Assembly: GCA_934699415.1 (NCBI GenBank)
Contig: CAKUWO010000026.1
Span: 1 to 16,935, forward strand
DNA: 16,935 bases
From: an uncultured Erysipelotrichaceae bacterium
GTDB taxonomy: Bacteria > Bacillota_I > Bacilli_A > Erysipelotrichales > Erysipelotrichaceae
Direction: 5' to 3'
The notes under the pieces: generated by a model
Database searches by the model: none
What the model saw: the letters and a program-made list of their open reading frames with translations, nothing else
Told to the model about the DNA's origin: nothing
Shown here: positions 15,633 through 16,935 of the stretch, piece after piece
How positions within the stretch are numbered: the stretch's first letter is position 1
Layout: every line of letters begins with the position of its first letter
Translations under genes and position numbers: made by a program

Positions 15633-15666
15633 GTAATTTCCTTCCTTTCAATAATTTATGATTAAA

Positions 15667-15695
15667 ATAATAACAGACTAGATAATAAAAGGCAA
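15667..15695 (-). promoter_or_regulatory. Promoter of the CNNM gene
   Basis: Minus strand TTGCCT (15690-15695), 17-base spacer, TATTAT (15667-15672) with an upstream TGn. Expected start near 15660, about 100 bases before the CNNM ATG. It starts 7 bases after the glpK stop codon, and no terminator follows glpK, so some read-through from glpK is possible. The stretch 15560-15702 holds only this promoter and the leader. Confidence 0.7.
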
Positions 15696-15702
15696 ATATA
15701 AG

Positions 15703-16935
15703 CTATTCCTCATATGCCCAACCTTTGGCATATTCAACAGCTCTTTTCCAATTCTTAATCTTTTTAGCTCTTAATTCTTCATCAATCTTAGGCTCAAATT
15801 CATCTACTTCTTTTTTCATCTTTAAAAGATCTTCAATAGTAAATAAAGAAGAGCCAATACCTGCTAAATACATAGCACCTAGAGCAGTTGTTTCTTTCAT
15901 CTTTTGACGACAAACATTAACGCCTAACAAATCACTTTGCATTTGTAATAATAAATTATTAGCACTTGCCCCACCATCTACTTTAAGCTTACTTAAAGTA
16001 ATATGAGCATCATTTTCCATTGCCTCAAAAACATCTTTAACTTCATATGCAATCGATTCTAAAGTAGCTCTAATGATGTGATATTTATTCACACCACGCG
16101 TTATACCAACAATTGTGCCTCTTGCATATTGATCCCAATATGGAGCACCAAGACCAGTAAATGCTGGTACAACATAACATCCGTTGGTATCGTTTACTTT
16201 GCTAGCCATATATTCACTATCAGAAGCTGAATCAATTAAATGTAATTCATCTCTTAGCCATTGAATAGCAGCTCCAGCAACAAATATCGAACCTTCAAGA
16301 GCATAAGTAACCTTACCATCAATATACCAACCAATGGTGGTAATAAGACCATTTTTACTTAATACCAAATCGCTACCAGTATTCATCAATAAGAATCCAC
16401 CAGTACCATAAGTATTTTTGGCCTCACCCTTTTTAAAGCACATTTGACCAAATAAAGCTGCTTGTTGGTCACCTGCTACTCCACATATTGCAATTTCTTT
16501 AGAAAAGAAAGAAGCATCAGTATAGCCAAATAACGAAGCACTATCTTTTACCTCTGGAAGAATCGATAAAGGAATATCCAAGATATCTAAGATTTCTTGA
16601 TCCCATTTAAGTTCTTTGATATTAAATAACATTGTACGCGAAGCATTAGAATAATCAGTTGCAAAGATTTTGCCTTTACTTAAACGATACATCAACCAAG
16701 TATCGACTGTACCAAAACATAACTCATTATTATTGGCTTTTTCTCTAGCTCCTGGAACATTATCCAATAACCATTTAAGTTTTGTAGCTGAGAAATACGC
16801 ATCAATCATTAAACCTGTTTTATTTCTAAATAATTCGGCATAATCTTTCTTTAATTCATCAGCATAGTTTGCAGTTCTACGACATTGCCAAACAATAGCA
16901 TTATAAATTGGTGTACCTGTTTCTTTATCCCAAAT
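15703..16935 (-). CDS. glpK: Glycerol kinase, 5' end missing (window edge)
   Basis: Phosphorylates glycerol to sn-glycerol 3-phosphate (FGGY kinase family). 410 residues are visible; by comparison with the ~500-residue family about 88 N-terminal residues lie beyond 16935. The frame is open to the edge, starting IWDKETGTPIYNAIVWQCRRT, so the ATG at 16809 is internal. Other landmarks: TGLMIDAYFSATKL, GTVDTWLMYRL, ASRTMLFNI, GVAGDQQAALFGQMCF, GTGGFLLMNTG, FTGLGAPYWD and the FGGY-type GGASANNLLLQ. In many Gram-positive GlpK enzymes a His before the AGDQQ segment (YHFFG) is phosphorylated by HPr; here it is Ser (codon 16510-16512), so PTS control at that site is not expected. No terminator separates it from the CNNM gene. 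Confidence 0.97.
   Translation of the reverse strand: MWDKETGTPIYNAIVWQCRRTANYADELKKDYAELFRNKTGLMIDAYFSATKLKWLLDNVPGAREKANNNELCFGTVDTWLMYRLSKGKIFATDYSNASRTMLFNIKELKWDQEILDILDIPLSILPEVKDSASLFGYTDASFFSKEIAICGVAGDQQAALFGQMCFKKGEAKNTYGTGGFLLMNTGSDLVLSKNGLITTIGWYIDGKVTYALEGSIFVAGAAIQWLRDELHLIDSASDSEYMASKVNDTNGCYVVPAFTGLGAPYWDQYARGTIVGITRGVNKYHIIRATLESIAYEVKDVFEAMENDAHITLSKLKVDGGASANNLLLQMQSDLLGVNVCRQKMKETTALGAMYLAGIGSSLFTIEDLLKMKKEVDEFEPKIDEELRAKKIKNWKRAVEYAKGWAYEE

Noticed and set aside
15560..15702. Known Mg2+ riboswitch (M-box) ahead of the CNNM gene
   Set aside because: The leader is only ~100 bases and lacks the multi-helix layout of the ~170-base M-box; the leader-peptide idea fits better.

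Overview
The window is AT-rich, densely packed bacterial chromosome from a low-GC Gram-positive (Bacillota). Shine-Dalgarno sites are strong (AGGAGG-like), sigma-A-type promoters match consensus closely, and the gene set is typical of Bacilli: a LtaS-type lipoteichoic acid synthase, DUF1461/TIGR01906, MtaB next to RpsU, PhoH and DgkB-like. Trp is encoded by TGG and no internal TGA is seen, so the code is the standard one, not the Mycoplasma code. An Erysipelotrichales-like or uncultured Bacilli lineage fits best; this is inference. I saw no tRNA, rRNA, CRISPR, transposon, prophage or large repeat. The window is housekeeping DNA with some unusual members.

Layout: (1) 1-1743, alaS, minus, cut by the left edge. 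(2) 1849-6074, a minus-strand operon read right to left, rdgB > DUF1461 membrane protein > trmL > M15-type membrane-anchored peptidase > HerA/DUF853 ATPase, joined by short overlaps (two of them ATGA) and closed by a strong terminator before alaS. (3) 6076-7033, a face-to-face promoter region and a plus-strand diacylglycerol-kinase-family lipid kinase. (4) 7023-8243, rpsU > terminator > phoH, minus. (5) 8248-11594, mtaB > MurE-like protein > deoC, minus, overlapping genes. (6) 11656-14306, a plus-strand pair, LtaS-type synthase > gpmA, diverging from mtaB. (7) 14303-15559, a CNNM/CBS-domain transporter, minus, with a leader that may encode a small peptide. (8) 15703-16935, glpK, minus, cut by the right edge.

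Themes: tRNA and translation (AlaRS, TrmL, MtaB, S21), nucleotide and sugar-phosphate hygiene (RdgB, DeoC, GpmA, GlpK), and the cell envelope (LtaS type, lipid kinase, M15 protein, MurE-like protein). GlpK (glycerol 3-phosphate), the lipid kinase (recycling diacylglycerol) and the LtaS-type enzyme (releasing diacylglycerol from phosphatidylglycerol) are biochemically linked.

Most unusual points: an intact 484-residue MurE homologue whose P-loop and other active-site motifs are all replaced; an M15 protein that keeps its zinc ligands but lacks the catalytic Glu of ExxH; a divergent pair (mtaB and the LtaS type) in which both transcripts appear leaderless; a possible acidic/proline leader peptide before the CNNM gene, reminiscent of MgtL; and hairpin terminators embedded in coding sequence.
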